A DNA stretch of 64,000 nucleotides from Lineus longissimus (GCF_910592395.1 NC_088317.1:16724039-16788038); one strand, 5' to 3'; shown: positions 48,006-61,800, counted from the stretch's first letter. Translations and numbers: made by a program. Notes: generated from the letters alone by a model not told the origin.

Positions 48006-48534
48006 TTCACAGTCTGACTTGTTCACGGTTATATTATTTTCAGATTTCGGCTCGCTTCATTTCCTAAAAATAATTCAAAAAGTTGACAAATTACAAGCCT
48101 CTTCTTGGATTATCTCTCTGAGTTACATGAAGTACTGCATAAAACTGTCCTCTTTTTTCATTCAGCAATGCCAATGGACTATTGGCTCAAGATTCTCGTT
48201 TATCAGACAAGAGTTCCTTGGTGCAAACCCCACAGCCGGCATGAGACTCTAGACGGGTCCATTTGTCTGACTGGGCTCACTCCACTCCATGGGTCCTGGT
48301 CAGAAGTGCTCAGGCTTTAGCGTTACTACATATCGTGATGGTCTTTGGCAAGGAAACCCGATACCTCAGAAATGCCACTCATGTAGTTTTGTGTATATAT
48401 CATGCCAAGGTCAGTGACACTGACCTCCTCTGATCCACACATCTAAATCCCCCTCTCGTGAAAATACCAGGCTCATGAAAACAATTGAGTTTACAGCACG
48501 GTGAGTAAAGTCCTTCCAATGAATTTTAACACCC

Positions 48535-51500
48535 CTACGAAGCTGAGTCTTGTAATAATATGTTCATGGCCAGGTTAATATCATTGTTAGTCGCCCTCAA
48601 CGCTTGAAGGGCATTGTCTCTTTCAAAACCCATTTCGGTGAGTCTAGTGACCTGGAAAAAAATCAGTCCTGTTAGATTTAGATGACAACACTATTTCAAT
48701 ATACATGTAATACTGGCATGCTTAGTCTCAAAGCCAGCACCCAGCACTATTAACTTGTACATTTACCCTAGACCTCAAAGCCTTGTGGAGCCTCATCTCA
48801 TAGACAAGTGTTTAACACTTCAGGCTACCATGCAATAGGGCCTGGGCACGATCTCTGGAAAACCCAGGATTGTACTTCTAAACCGTAGTGGCTTTCAAGG
48901 AATTAAAATTCCTGGCTCTTCACTAAAAGTCTGAGGCTCAATACGAGATGAATAAAAGAGGGTCTGTCAGATCAGACTAAAAGCTGTGGTCCCTTGTACC
49001 TGAGTGTCTATGCCAGGGCAAGTAAAAGATCCCACATAGGTGGACAGTAGCCTCTAGCGGACACCATACCTATGGCAATAATCCATTTCGGTATGACGCC
49101 GGCAATACGGATCTAATCTCAAATTACCTGCTCTTCAGGGACAGCTGCAGGTGTAGCCTGTAGCCCTGACGGCCCAGGGACAGGGTCCGCTGGTGGTGGT
49201 TGTCTATTTCGTAATTCCCGTATGTGATTCTGAAAGTTGTTGGCAAATATTTCTGGATTCTAAAAACGAGAGGTACAACAAGGATATGAGGAAGTGATAA
49301 AACATTAGATGCCAAGAAAAAACAAACTTTAAGAAATCCAACTGGAAGTTTTTGTACATGTCAAACGGCCCAGAAAGATCAGGTGGAGCTGTCGACCGGA
49401 TGCGCTGACTGTTTTGTCCCTGGGAACACGTTCACAGGAAAATGATGGATGGAGCCCAAGCCAGCCAGTGCTTTAAGAACAGGGATGTTCCCAATGGACC
49501 CTAAATTCTCTGCTGGAGTTTAATTCTAAAGCTGTCTGATTGGAATATGCCTCCTAATAAACACTAGAATCAAGCTTTTTCCAACTTCATTAGGGTTTCT
49601 CTTACTTTTTCCCGATTTATCCGACTAAAGTCTAAACTGTCCGACTTTTCTACTTACCATTGGCTGTGGCCTTCCTATTTGAATACCTCGATTTCTAAAA
49701 TCACGCTGCCTTGCTCGCGCTAATTGTTGTTCCATCCTCTCCATTTGTTGTTGTCTCTGAATCTCGAGCGTTGCGCCCATCCCCGACTGATTCATTGGTG
49801 GGGGCGACCGTAGGAGCCATCCAAGTGTTTTGGCAGCAACATTGGCTAGACGTGTGGGCACCTTAAACCATCCTTGAATTTTCCCTAAGTCTAATCTATA
49901 CAGTAAACCAGACAACTGAAAAGAAATCAGATTATTTTTATATTTGGGTCCAGTCTGGAATAGTCTAGTAAACCAGACAACTGAAAAGAAATCAGATTAT
50001 TTTTATATTTGGGTCCACTCTGGAATAGTCTAGTAAACCAGACAACTGAAAAGAAATCAGATTATTTTTACATTTGGATCCAGTCTGGAATAAGTCTAAA
50101 TTCTATCCTATTCATAGATTTTTATATTTGGATCCAGTCTCGAATAAGTCTAAAGTCTATCCTATTCATAGATTTTTATATTTGGATCCAGTCTGGAATA
50201 AGTCTAAATTCTATCCTATTCATAGATTTTTATATTTGGATCCAGTCTCGAATAAGTCTAGTCTATCCTGTTCATAGATTTTTTTGCTGGTTTGAACATA
50301 TTACTCATCATCAGAAAGACAGGTACTTACAATTCCACAAACTCCAACTATGATTGATTCTGGTGACGTACTGGCAATCTGAAAGAAAGATGGGAATCAC
50401 ACTCAATTAGGTCATTTATGTAATGTTCAAACTCCACTACAGCACTGTTATTTTTATCTAGGAAACGACAGACAAGAGGGCTACCTAATCAATCATATTT
50501 CTTACCTGAAGTCCCAGTATATACATGAAAGACTTTCCGGTGACTGGTATACCTAATATGTGAGTCATAGCTACTCGAGGAATGTCACAGAAATATGGTA
50601 CGAAGAGAGGAAAGATGAAACCATACCTGAAACAGAGGAGAAAACATAACAAGTTGGTATTTGTTTGTGATGATCTCAATTCTCATCTGAACTGTCAGAA
50701 AGATGTATTTAGTCTCTTAATCATGCTGTCCCTATCTTCAGTGAGTGTAATCATGACATTATTCTGTGTTGTTTTCTTCATACTGGTTCAACAGAAAAAA
50801 GAAAAATTGGGACGAACTAGTTTGTCTATAAGACTGAGGTACAACCTGTCTTCGGAGGGGAGCCCTATTCACAGAAAAAGACTCCCCTGAATGCACAGTG
50901 TACCACAGCAATAAAAGAGAGGAAAACAAACTGGGAGGGACTAAAACTAACTTCATTATCAGGTCACTTGTCCTAGGGAAAAGGCACCAACTGGAAAACT
51001 AATACTCACGGGCCAGAAGGAAGATCGCCAATATTCAGCGTGATGTATTCACAAGCTGTCTTTGCCAACAGTTCCAGAGCAGTGGAGAGAGTACATGTCG
51101 CAATCAGGTAGGACTGTCAAAATAGAACAAGAATGGGTATAAATTACCAAAAGATAACTAAACTTAACTCGACTGATTTGGAAACGCAATCTTACTTTCA
51201 ATCAACTTCTCAAATGATCATTAAAAGAATTGACTATGATAAGTTTTTTTCCATCACATCAGGTGAGGGGCAATTTTCCAAAAGACATCAACATGTCATT
51301 GAAACTAAAAAATTGCACCCAGTTAATACCTACAGCAAATTTAGTCGACCCATATTTTCTTTCAAAAATACGGAAGTAATATATCAGCAATGTGCCACAT
51401 ATCAAGTCCTTTGTGTCAAGAAAGGCCACTTTACTTGTGATAATTCTCCAGATCTGAAAAAATCAAATGGTTTTTGAGAACAAAATATCAAGGCGTTACA

Positions 51501-51863
51501 TGTACACCCCTCCATGGCAGCTTCTCTTCTTAAATAGTGCAGCCTTGAACACCAGCATACATAGTTAACAACCGGCTGGCAATAAAAAAAGGAAACATTG
51601 CAATGGTTCTCCTTGAAGACACCATGACACTAGGCCATGATTTGATGTCCGACTTTGCAGAAGTTTAGATACAGAGTCCACTAGGAGTAGGACAGACAAC
51701 TTTGTTGTTCTATAGTATAATTCTTTACTTGCCTCGAATTTCTCAAATATTCCAGCGTAGCTGTACAAAAATAGATGCCGACAATAATTCTGGAAAGGGA
51801 CGTTAAGGGCAAAGGATGCCACAACGACTGTTCCCAGGAACCCTTTGCTGACTGGTGCATTGA
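48535..51863 (-). CDS. UBAC2: UBA domain-containing rhomboid-like ER protein, first exon missing
   Basis: UBAC2 is a multi-pass ER membrane pseudoprotease of the rhomboid/derlin group with a C-terminal ubiquitin-binding UBA domain, linked to ER-associated degradation. Exons, 5' to 3': 51733-51863, 51334-51453, 51010-51113, 50506-50626, 50331-50378, 49658-49915, 49128-49259, 48535-48651; 343 residues. N-terminal membrane region begins NAPVSKGFLGT; IWRIITSKVAF and YYFRIFERKYGS are typical of the family. Later come FPLFVPYFCDIPRVAMTHIL, MGATLEIQRQQQMERM, and the UBA domain (VTRLTEMGFERDNALQALRA...). The first intron after 51733 uses GCAAGT, a GC-AG intron, and only this donor keeps the phase. 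The exon with the ATG (ending in phase 1) was not found between 51864 and 52878. It is divergent from the ICE1-like gene and convergent with GFM1. Confidence 0.92.
49902..50285. repeat. tandem repeats copying a UBAC2 splice acceptor (65 bp x3) and a 54-bp repeat
   Basis: Units starting at 49902, 49967 and 50032 each contain AACCAGACAACTGAAAAG, which on the minus strand is the acceptor CTTTTCAG plus the first exon bases TTGTCTGGTT. A 54-bp unit (CATAGATTTTTATATTTGGA...) then repeats from 50113 to 50285. Confidence 0.9.
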
Positions 51864-52878
51864 CTGAAAGAATAACAAACATAAATTTCATCAGTTATTC
51901 ATTCAGTTATTGTCATCTCCATAGCCAATTGGTTTCACTCAACTCGAAAGAGTTGATGCTTCTAGACCCCACAGGGTGCTCATCGTTCAGTCAATCACTC
52001 TGAATCAGTCGATCACCAACCCTAGCCCTAAGGTGGTACCGGCGGATCTGGCAAAAACGGCCTATTCACATATAGCTGCATGTACTCCTATTGTTGAGGT
52101 TTCAGGCGACACCGCACTGTTGGCTTTAGAAATGACAAGGCCACAGCTAACTTACAAACACATAATCATGTCACATTGTACATGAACATTCATTTTCGTG
52201 CATGTACATGTAGGTGTGGAGGTATGATTATGAGGTTTCTTGAAATTTTTAGTCTCAAATTGAAATAAAATCGGTTCTGGAGGCCCATTGTTGGCACTTA
52301 CAAAAACCAGAATGACTATATGGGGAGAACATATTGTTATATATTCAAATCTATATATAGCTATGTCAAAAATATGGAGCAAACTACTCCATTTGTTGAT
52401 GTTATTCGATGAAAAACGGAATTTTGATCAGAAAATAATTTCTTTTAGCCCCCTATCGGTGACCTTTGAAGCTAGGTTTAGTCGGAGAACATTACTAGTT
52501 TATAGAAATTGGGAATGAAAATTTCATTTTGCTTCAAAATAAGATATATGATAAATTTGTAATATCCATAATTATTTCAAAGTTTATTATTTACATTACA
52601 ATATTGTCATATTATGCTTGTAAACAAATGTTTTGTCATAAGATATTTAAAGTAATATTTTTCGTCAAAGACTAGCACTTGTTGATTAAAGATGGCGGCC
52701 TCCATGAAGGAGGAAAAAGTGTGGAAAAAACGTACAACTTTGCTATTTTCTGACCCTAATATTCCATAAATCACGCGAAAATAAGTAGCACCTAAACCAT
52801 AAAGATACGTGCTATACAGTCAAGTACATTTTTGTCGGTGGCATCCTTGTGGAATGAGGCCAAAACCCTTTTTTCACC
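51864..52878. other. divergent promoter region between UBAC2 and the ICE1-like gene
   Basis: It should hold the UBAC2 first exon and both promoters. No TATA box is evident and it is AT-rich. ATGGCGGCC at 52692 (plus) and ATGGAGGCCGCC on the minus strand overlap, but neither links in phase. Confidence 0.4.
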
Positions 52879-55800
52879 ATGGATATTTTTGAGGAACTTG
52901 ATTTGACAGATTCTTCCGGGGCACCACCAAAGCCCGTGATTTCGCCCGACTTTGATTTCATGACAGAATTCCTTGATGACCCTGAAGAAGATAATGCAGA
53001 AATATCTAACCTGAATTTGAGCTGTGATGATGAGCCAGAATGGTGTGATGGGTGCAAGAAGCTCAAACAGGTATGTTGCATCTCCGATCCGTTGTTCCGA
53101 TTAACTGCTTGCCCTCTGGCCTCTCGCTCTAGCCCAATCAGGTTCTGAGAACAGGTCAGGATCAGATTTCAGTATTTTTGTGCATCTGATTGATAACGTC
53201 GGTCGGCGTGCCATTCCTACAACAACCTCTGATCCAAGTATGTCATAGCAGAAAGGAAAGTGAAGGTCATGTGCCCCCCCCCCCAAAAAAAACCCCCAAC
53301 CAATTCCCAGTGTCTATACATGTAGGGCCTACATTTTGATTAGCTTTTGTGATTTCAACCTGTGGGAAGAGTCAACGAGCAGAGTCAATGAGATTTGAGA
53401 ATCATGACCAAAATGTTCAAGAATGTAATTGTGATGTACTATACCTGGCTTTCTCATGTTTCATTTTCAGGACATCACTGGTCTACAGCAGGAGTACAAG
53501 CAAAACATCCTCACACTAAAGCAAAAGATTGTACCAACAGAGTGAGTATTGCTTTCTAAAATTTCTCTGCTTGGCGTTTGTTTGAAGATTCCTCTTAGAC
53601 TTGAAAAACTTCTTTTGGTAAACAGTAGAACCTCCCTATTAAGAACACCTTCGAGACTGACAAGTGCTGTCCTTAATAGAGAGTGTCCTGTTTAGAGAGG
53701 TCGAATTGAATGGAATCAACCAATTTGGGGCCAAAACAAGTGTCCTTGATGGAGAGGTTGTCCTTAATAGAGAGGTGTCCGCTAAGGGAGGTTCCACTGA
53801 ACTTGGTTAAGTAACGTTGTGTAGTCAAGGTAACCTTTGACTTCAAAGATATTTTGTAAAATCTTGGCTGTTTAGAATGTATATTGCTGGTATCATGTGA
53901 CAAAATAGTTCCGAACTGTTGTCTTCACTGGGAAAATATATTTTCCCTCAGAATAACTGTAGTCAACTTTGAGCCATTTGATGGATCAATGAAGTCACCA
54001 GTCATATTCATGAATTATATTGTTTGTGGTCTGGTATGAGTCTCGCATCACATATTGTTCTTCTCTGTTCCTTTCAGTTTGCTCATCAAGAGATACAATT
54101 CCAAGTGTCAAGATATCCTTAAAAAGGTTTCAAGTCTTTATCAGGTCTTTTTTGTGATGCTGTGTTTGATATTTTGGGAATCTTTCTGATTATGGAACAT
54201 TGAAAGCTAAAGTTAGAGATAATTAATGAAATTTCCAACCCAAACAGTATCAACCAGACATTTAAGACTGGCTGCCACAGCTATCCCAGCGACACAAAGA
54301 ATAGGTCCAGGGCTGCATGTTTTGGAGAAAACTTCAGAAAATCAACAATTTACTTTTTATTGAATTTAAGATTATGAAACTGATAATGGTACATTCAGAA
54401 AGTGCTTTTAAGAAGCTACCAGTATGGCTACAAGTTTCAAGGAAATAAATATTGCCTCTTGTGTTCACCCATCTTATGTACCATGAATTTTCAATTGTTT
54501 CTCCTTGACCACTTTGTACAATTCGATACTCAGAACAAAAAGTTAGAAGATCTGACAAAAAAGTTTGAGAAGTCCGAAAGGGCCTGTACAACATTAGAAG
54601 CCCAGTTGCAGTCCGCCATGAGTGAATGCCAACCGGTGAAGGATGCCAACCGGCAGCTGGAGAGAGACAAACAGGACCTCATCCGAAGGTGTGGGATGCT
54701 TGGAGATCAGGTTGAAGCTTTGAAGGTAGGAATCATGTACAACATATTCGAAGTCTCGATTGTAAACGCAGGCATGATCATGTACTCCGGTCGATCTAGA
54801 CTCCACTTCCTGGATTGAAGTTTTTCTCAAGTTCATTTGTCATGCTGAAATTCGACTTCTGCAGCTGTATACAAGTATGGATATAGGGAGCAAGATATCA
54901 AAATAGCATGGGATTGGAATTTCTCTAGTTGGTAACTAAGTAAAGTGAAAGTGACAACTGCAGTCATCGTGATTTTTCAGAGTACGTGCCAGCAGTTCGA
55001 ATCGATGAATCGCAGCTCAGAAAACTTCAACAACGAGGCCAAGAATTTTGAGAAGAAAGTGAAACAAGCTGAAGATGCGTAAGTATTCGGGAATGAGTTG
55101 TTGACGCTGAACAAACTGATGTACACGAGCAAATTGAGACCCATGATCAACATTTGATGATATCAGAATTATGTTTGAACTTCAAACTTTCTCAAAATTG
55201 GATATAGCTGACAATGAGAGTCAAGTTCTTATTTTTGTGCAGCCGAATGACAAAAATGGTGTAGTGGCTAATTGGATGCAATTTGCTCAGATTCATAAAT
55301 GGCATTGTAAAAAAATTCCTGATTTGCGAATATCTCTTTCTTTTCCAGGAAAGCAAGGGCCGAGCAGCAAGCAGCAAAGTTCCGAGGTAGGGATACTTAT
55401 TGTTTGTTTATCTGTTTGGACCGAATTAATCAGTTTTGCCAACAATTACCATCCGTGAGGGTAAAAGGTTGAAATTGAGTCACAGGAGGATCCTCTTCCA
55501 TAGAAGGGCGTATGCACATCTGTGGAACCACTTTTCGAAATACATGTACATTTAACTTGTATGCTAAAATTCTGGTTGTTCAGGGCAACGCGACACCCTT
55601 TTAGAAATCTGTCGCTGAAACTCTAGTGTCGAGAATTTGAACTACACTAAACTGTAGGTATGTTGTCAGTGTCTTCAGTTCTATTCCTGGCCACGAGATG
55701 TCAGCACAAATGCTTTGCGGTCAACACTAAAAGCCTGGGAAGAACTGTCTGTAAAGCACTGATAAGGTTTTGTTGAAATGACCAAGGCCAGTCATCTGTC

Positions 55801-58800
55801 GTGACGGTCAGAACTTCGCTAAGCGGAAGTTTCTGTAAGCAGTGCAGCCTTGCCATCAGCGCTCTTGTTATGCCTATGCATGGTCCCGAATTGGAAATTT
55901 CTAGTCAATTGTTCGCTCGATAACCTGGGTATTGTCTCATCATTATAAACAGCGATTCTCTCTTCAATTAATTAACAAAATGGAACAATTCATGATACAA
56001 AATTAATTGAGGTTTATTGGTAAAATACATGCATTTACATGTAGGGCCTATGCCATACAAATTACAATCACAATAGTAATGTTTTATGGTGAATTAGGTA
56101 ATGTGACACAAATATCGGGCCTAGAAAGCTGTTTTCATTCATAATCATTTCATCAGTTAACCAAACAATGATGTCATGATTGTTTGTCATGGTTCTTAAA
56201 CCTTTGACGGCAGCCCTATTTTTGAGCAATTGTGACTCGCTCTACAAAAACTAGGCGCTTGTCGCATCTGAACTTGACAGGTTGATACGGACCTGTTGTT
56301 CATTTCCCTATTGTAGACCTTTTGTGAAATCTATTACAAACTGATTTGGTCACATTTCACAGAAGGTCTACAATAGGGAAATGAACAACAAGTCCGTATC
56401 AACCTGTCAAGTTCAGATGCGACAAGCGCCTAGTTTTGGTAGAGCGGGTCACAATTGTTGTATTTGGTTTGTTATGATTGTACGTGTATCTACTCTAATC
56501 AGATCAGAAATATTTGTGTTGAAAATAGGGCATTATCCTGTCTTCGATTTTCTGTATCTATACAGTAATTCATGACCCGTGATTGAACCCTGGAAACATC
56601 AATGAATGATCTCAAAATTGAATGAAATGTTTACGTTGGATGACATATTCTACCATCTGTTGCCAAGAGAATAGATTTATCAGTCTGACTTTGGAAAGTA
56701 TGAGAAACAAAAAATGTGAAAATTTCAACTTTCAGAATAAACTCGATGAATGAAGCAAAAAGCATGTCCAGAACTTGTCATTTCAATTCAAATTGATCTC
56801 TGTAATGAGGACACCTCCTTATTGAGGACAGCATTTGTCAATCCCAAGGGTGCCCTAATAGAGAGGTATTACTGTAGTTCTACTTGCCTAGGGTGGGGCC
56901 CAGACCGCCACTTGCGTGTGTACAGTATAAAACAAAGGTTGTCACTAATGTCAGCCAATACTGTTGTATGGCTTCAATGGCATGTTGTCAAACACGAAGC
57001 TTGTTTTCGTACAAACCTTTTTTCATAGCATTCGAAGCCAATAAACTGTACAAAAAGTAAACCGTAAGTCCTGTAACCTTAAGAAAAAGAAAAGCCTACA
57101 TGTATAGCCACGACACAAATTTACAAACCTATCTATAAATAAAAGTCTAAGCATTGTGCGTTGGATGATTTGTTTACATTATATCTTGCTGGACCCCGAC
57201 TCATTCAGGGGACCAGCTGCTGCCATGGCTGATACTTCTGATAACATTTCAAGGCCTTACATCTACTTGATCATGCCTGGCGTGGCGCCAAGCTATGCCA
57301 AGGGCACCAGAAAACCGCCACACTGACCGCTGACCCCAGCAGCTTGTTTTCTTCTCAAAATATTTGGGGGGGGACTTAGCAATCGCATTAATTTTTTTAG
57401 CCTAAAAATCACTCTAATTGGTTCTGAATATTGAAAAGTCTATCCCAAAAAGTGACTTTTGGGTTGTTTTCCACACGCCAGTGCAATCAGACCAAGTCCT
57501 GAATTCAACCCGCCACCTTTGCTAACATGACTTATAGGCCAATGATTTGCAGGTATGTAAGAGCAAACTACACACCATCTGTCTCACCATGCATCATACT
57601 TTACTGTACAGATTTAGGAAACATTTCATTATTCTTTTTTTATATAAAAATAAAGCTCAATTTGTGTTTTTACAAATTTGTTTTATAACATCAAGCTGTA
57701 TCAATTATTAGCTTGTTGCTATAATTCATCATTCATTGTAATGTTTTAAAACTGTTCAGCAGTTATTTGGATCTCAGTTAGTTAAGAAAAAGTCAAGGTA
57801 TGATGAGTCTGTTTCCATGGTGATGATTATGGAAATTAAGTGTCCTGACAGTCCATATTAGCTGGAGTGTAATGAGCTAGTTTTTGACTGGCTTTCAGTT
57901 CTCGTCGGTATCTTAGCTGTGAAAACACTGTGCAGATGATAAAAATGAGAAGCAGGACACAATTAACACCGAGAATGATCATGCCTTCCAGCCAGTAAGA
58001 CGGCATGATGTACACCTTGAATATTGCGGTCCCGTTTTGCCCTGCCTCACTTTGACAAACGTAATCTCCAGAATCGGCCTCCGTTGCATTGAAAATAGTC
58101 AAGGTCAAGGTCGAATTGGCAATCTGAACTGTCATCCGTGTATTGTTCAGGTCCTGAATCGGTACGCCCTTAGGTGAAATCCACTTCAATGCCTCTACCT
58201 CAGTTTCATTTGCAATTTCACAGTTAAGTTTACCGTCCATGCCGTTCTCGATAACGAGTTGTTTTGGGGTGATTTTTAGGCTCTTGTCGTCCGTCGCTGC
58301 CTCGGAAGAACTGGCCACCGGGAGTGATTGGAATGTTGTGAAGGCTACTGCCACAAGGGTCAAGTAAATTGAAGAATGTCTCCCCATCATAACGCCTGTG
58401 GAGCACTTGTCTTGAGCAGCAAGATCTGAAACGAAAAAAAAGAACAATCAATCAGTACAATAGTCAATACCAGAATGAAAATTGAGCTTTTGGGGGGGGG
58501 GGATTTGTCACATGTATTGTAAGGTCTCAGGGATTCTGGAAATGAGCCGTCAGCTTTTGTCTAGGTTAACGCCACCACCTGCCATGCTAAACATCTACCA
58601 GTACCATCCTACGGCACCAGGTATGGTAACCGACTAGTCACTACATAGTCTAGCAGCGACACCGACAGTGTGTGGAGAAAACAGGTATTTCTAAATCTAT
58701 TCTTCCTTCCAGTAAATAATTTGAACAATCAAAGAAGACAATCTGAGAACCTAACTTTTCTTTATAACTTAACCTACCTGTATAAAATGATTAACTTTGC

Positions 58801-61800
58801 TTTTATTGTTAATTCGGCAAAATCATGTCAGGAAAATGAAAACATTTGACTCTGCTGACCTGCATCCATTTTGTTTGTCACATGATAGGTCACATGATCT
58901 AGCAGTTTACATTTTATAAACCAGGTGTCAGCACTATACAATGGCAAAATCATTCTCCAAGCGTCGTCAATGGTGATCATTGTCGCCCAGCCTGTCTCAC
59001 TCGACCAACTCTCTCTGTGCTCTATGTGAGGATTTCAGCGGGTGCATGTAAATTGGACATTTGGCCCGGCGCCCGGGAGATTGTGGCAAAAGCCTTCTCA
59101 AAGCTTTTGCTTTGAGAACCTCATCACCAAATCAACAAATAAAATGAATATGAAATAAATAAGAAACATGATTGAAAAACCTCCTCAAACAGCAGTTATC
59201 ATTATCAAATCTCAATCCCCCAATAAAACTTTTACCCTTACTGGAGTATGACGCAAGATTTTCTTTCTTCAAAACATTTGGTCAAGAAACTTTTAGGCTA
59301 CTGAATTACCCTACTCAGAGATGTTTACAGAAATGTTAGACTTGAGTAAAGTGATCCCCTTGGATCCTTCAGCTGCATGCAAATGATATTATGTACAGGG
59401 TATTTTGATTGTGACCTTGGTGAATTACTTCACTCTCCTTTTCAGCATCAAAGAACAAAATGTTTATCACCTGGTCACTAGTTCATCCTCAGCTTCTGGG
59501 ACACTCATCTCTCGTTGTGCAAGGGGAGGAGCATGCGTCCGACCCTGGTGTTAAAGGGTTAATGCATTTGCACCGTCATTTTCCAAGATATAGTCCTGTG
59601 GTGGTATTTTGAGCAAAGGTTGTCTTTCTTTTTGCAGAAGACTTCAACAACCAGAAGAATGAACTAATCAGACAGAAGCGACTACGACGTGCTCGTGAGG
59701 ACCGGCTGACTAAAGTTGAGAAGACCCTTGATGAATACTCCAAGCTGCTGAAGAGTCATGGTAAATGCGTCTGTTCATGTGTTGTTTATTTCAACTTTGT
59801 AAATAACCCCCCAAAAAATCAAGAGCTTTCCGGTTTATAGTAATGATACGTTTTGACAATTCAGCACTTTTGGAAGTTTCTGATTCCACATGCTCATGAA
59901 TGAGTTCATCAGAGTTCTTATCATTCATGTGCATGTGTAACTGTAAACAACCCAAAAGAATGATTCCTGACGTTACAGTGTGTTTCCAAAAAAAGATATC
60001 TATTCTAGGTCTCCTTCCCGGCGCTCCAACTTCCAAATTTTACACGGCCAGAAGGACGTCTGCAGGTATCGAAACTGTTGAACGGGTTGAAGCAATTGTT
60101 GAAGATTTCTCAGAGGATGACGTCAATGACGACATGGAAGGAGTTGCGGTTGAAGCAGACGTCAGGGACGTTGTGGAAACGAAGGAAGAAGACGGTGGGT
60201 GTTTGCACTTTTGCCCCTTTTTACCCAGGGGTATCAGTGGCAGAGTGGTTAACATGCCTGGGCTTATAACCAGAATGTCATAGGTTCGACACTCAGACGG
60301 ATGAACACTGTTTCCTTACATCTTTGTGTCCTTGGGCAAGGCACTTAACCCTACTTGCTTTTCTCCATCCACTGGAGTAAATGGGTACCAGGCCTGCCTG
60401 GGAAGTTAACATGCGATGGACCAGCAGCCTATCCAAGGGGAGTAATACTCCTAGTCGCTTACTGTTACTGTTGCCCGATCCTGCTCGGGCAATAGCACAG
60501 CCGACTATACCTTATAACATGAACTTAATTCCCAACTCTGAACTGTAGTAAAATGCATTCTTGACTTGTCTCATGAATATTTTGGACCAAATATTTCCAG
60601 ATGACGGTGACTGTGCCCTTCTCGATAAGCTCCTCCAAGACATGAGTGAAGCTGTACGGCCGGATACCGGGGTTACAGCGTCAACGTCCTCAATACCGTA
60701 TGATGGAGACTCGGACAGTGATCTCTCTGTTGGTTTTACCAATCTCCTCAATATGCAACCGGCTCTCTCACCCCTGCCACCGTCACCAGTTATTGAGGTA
60801 AGAGCTGTGCGGCCTAAACTGGTCATTCCACTTAACTTGCTTACCCCCCCCCCCCCCCATTCACACTACTGTATAAGGAACAGCACCACATATCCCATGG
60901 GGATGTCTCAGTACGGCTCATTTTGAGGTAGGACTTCCTGGATTTGTTGAAAATTCCTCTAACTAACGGACAGAAAATGCTAAATTTCACAAGTAGTTGG
61001 CCCGGGAATTGCCTTCAGAAAATGTTGTGCAGGGTGCCCTTTATTAGCAGTAAAAAGACATTAAGCTGGCTGACATCGTCAAATGTGATCTGTGGCCTTG
61101 CCCCTTTTTCAAATTTGAACCCTGGATTATTTTTGCCAATGATGGTCACCCTGGACTGTATAAGTAAACATTTTATTTCAGCTCGTTTCTGACTCTGAAG
61201 TAGAGGAAGTAAAAGTGCCGAGCTTAGCCAGAAAAAGACAACTTCGTGGACGAACGAAACAGCCTTCTCCATTGGCCAGGAGACATTCGAACCAACTTGA
61301 AAAAGAAATAGTAAAAAAGTCGCCAAAAATTCGAACAAAATCGGAAAAATCTCAATCAACTTTGGTGGAAAGAGAATCAGTTGGAATGAAAATAAACTCT
61401 GGGAAGAAGGGAGATAAAATTTACAATGCTGTGAAGTTTGTCAGTGGTGGAATTCAGACTTTAGAAGGTGGCAAAGCAATAATTTCCAGTCGATTATCTG
61501 ATGATGAGGACAAAGCGACTCAGCGGATTTCACCCTCTGGTGAAAACATCCTCAGAAATGATTTGTCATTATCCGGCTCTTCAAGTGATGAAGAGACTCA
61601 TAATTACGACTGCGGGGACGATAGTTTCTTTGCATCAGCTCCGCCTGGTGGGCTGGATGAGAAGGAAAATGCTCAAAATACGGAGAATGGAAGCCAGTTT
61701 GACTTTCACGAGTTGTATAAACAGCTGCCGCGGCAATCGACAAGGAGTTTTGAGGTGAATCAGAACTTGGACGAGACCCAGTTGTCGCCGAGGAGAGCTA

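Larger units (their letters stand above)
46950..48530. other. convergent 3' intergenic region of GFM1 and UBAC2
   Basis: It contains a 26-bp triplicate CTGTACATTATGTACACTCT (47218-47291), a hairpin with polyA motifs on both arms (47725-47848) and a minus AATAAA at 48000-48005. No exon chain is visible. Confidence 0.5.

Noticed and set aside
52692-52770. ATGGCGGCC start on the plus strand, or ATGGAGGCC on the minus strand, as the UBAC2 or ICE1 start
   Set aside because: The plus frame ends in a stop after about 25 codons. The minus frame has no phase-1 donor to join the exon at 51863.
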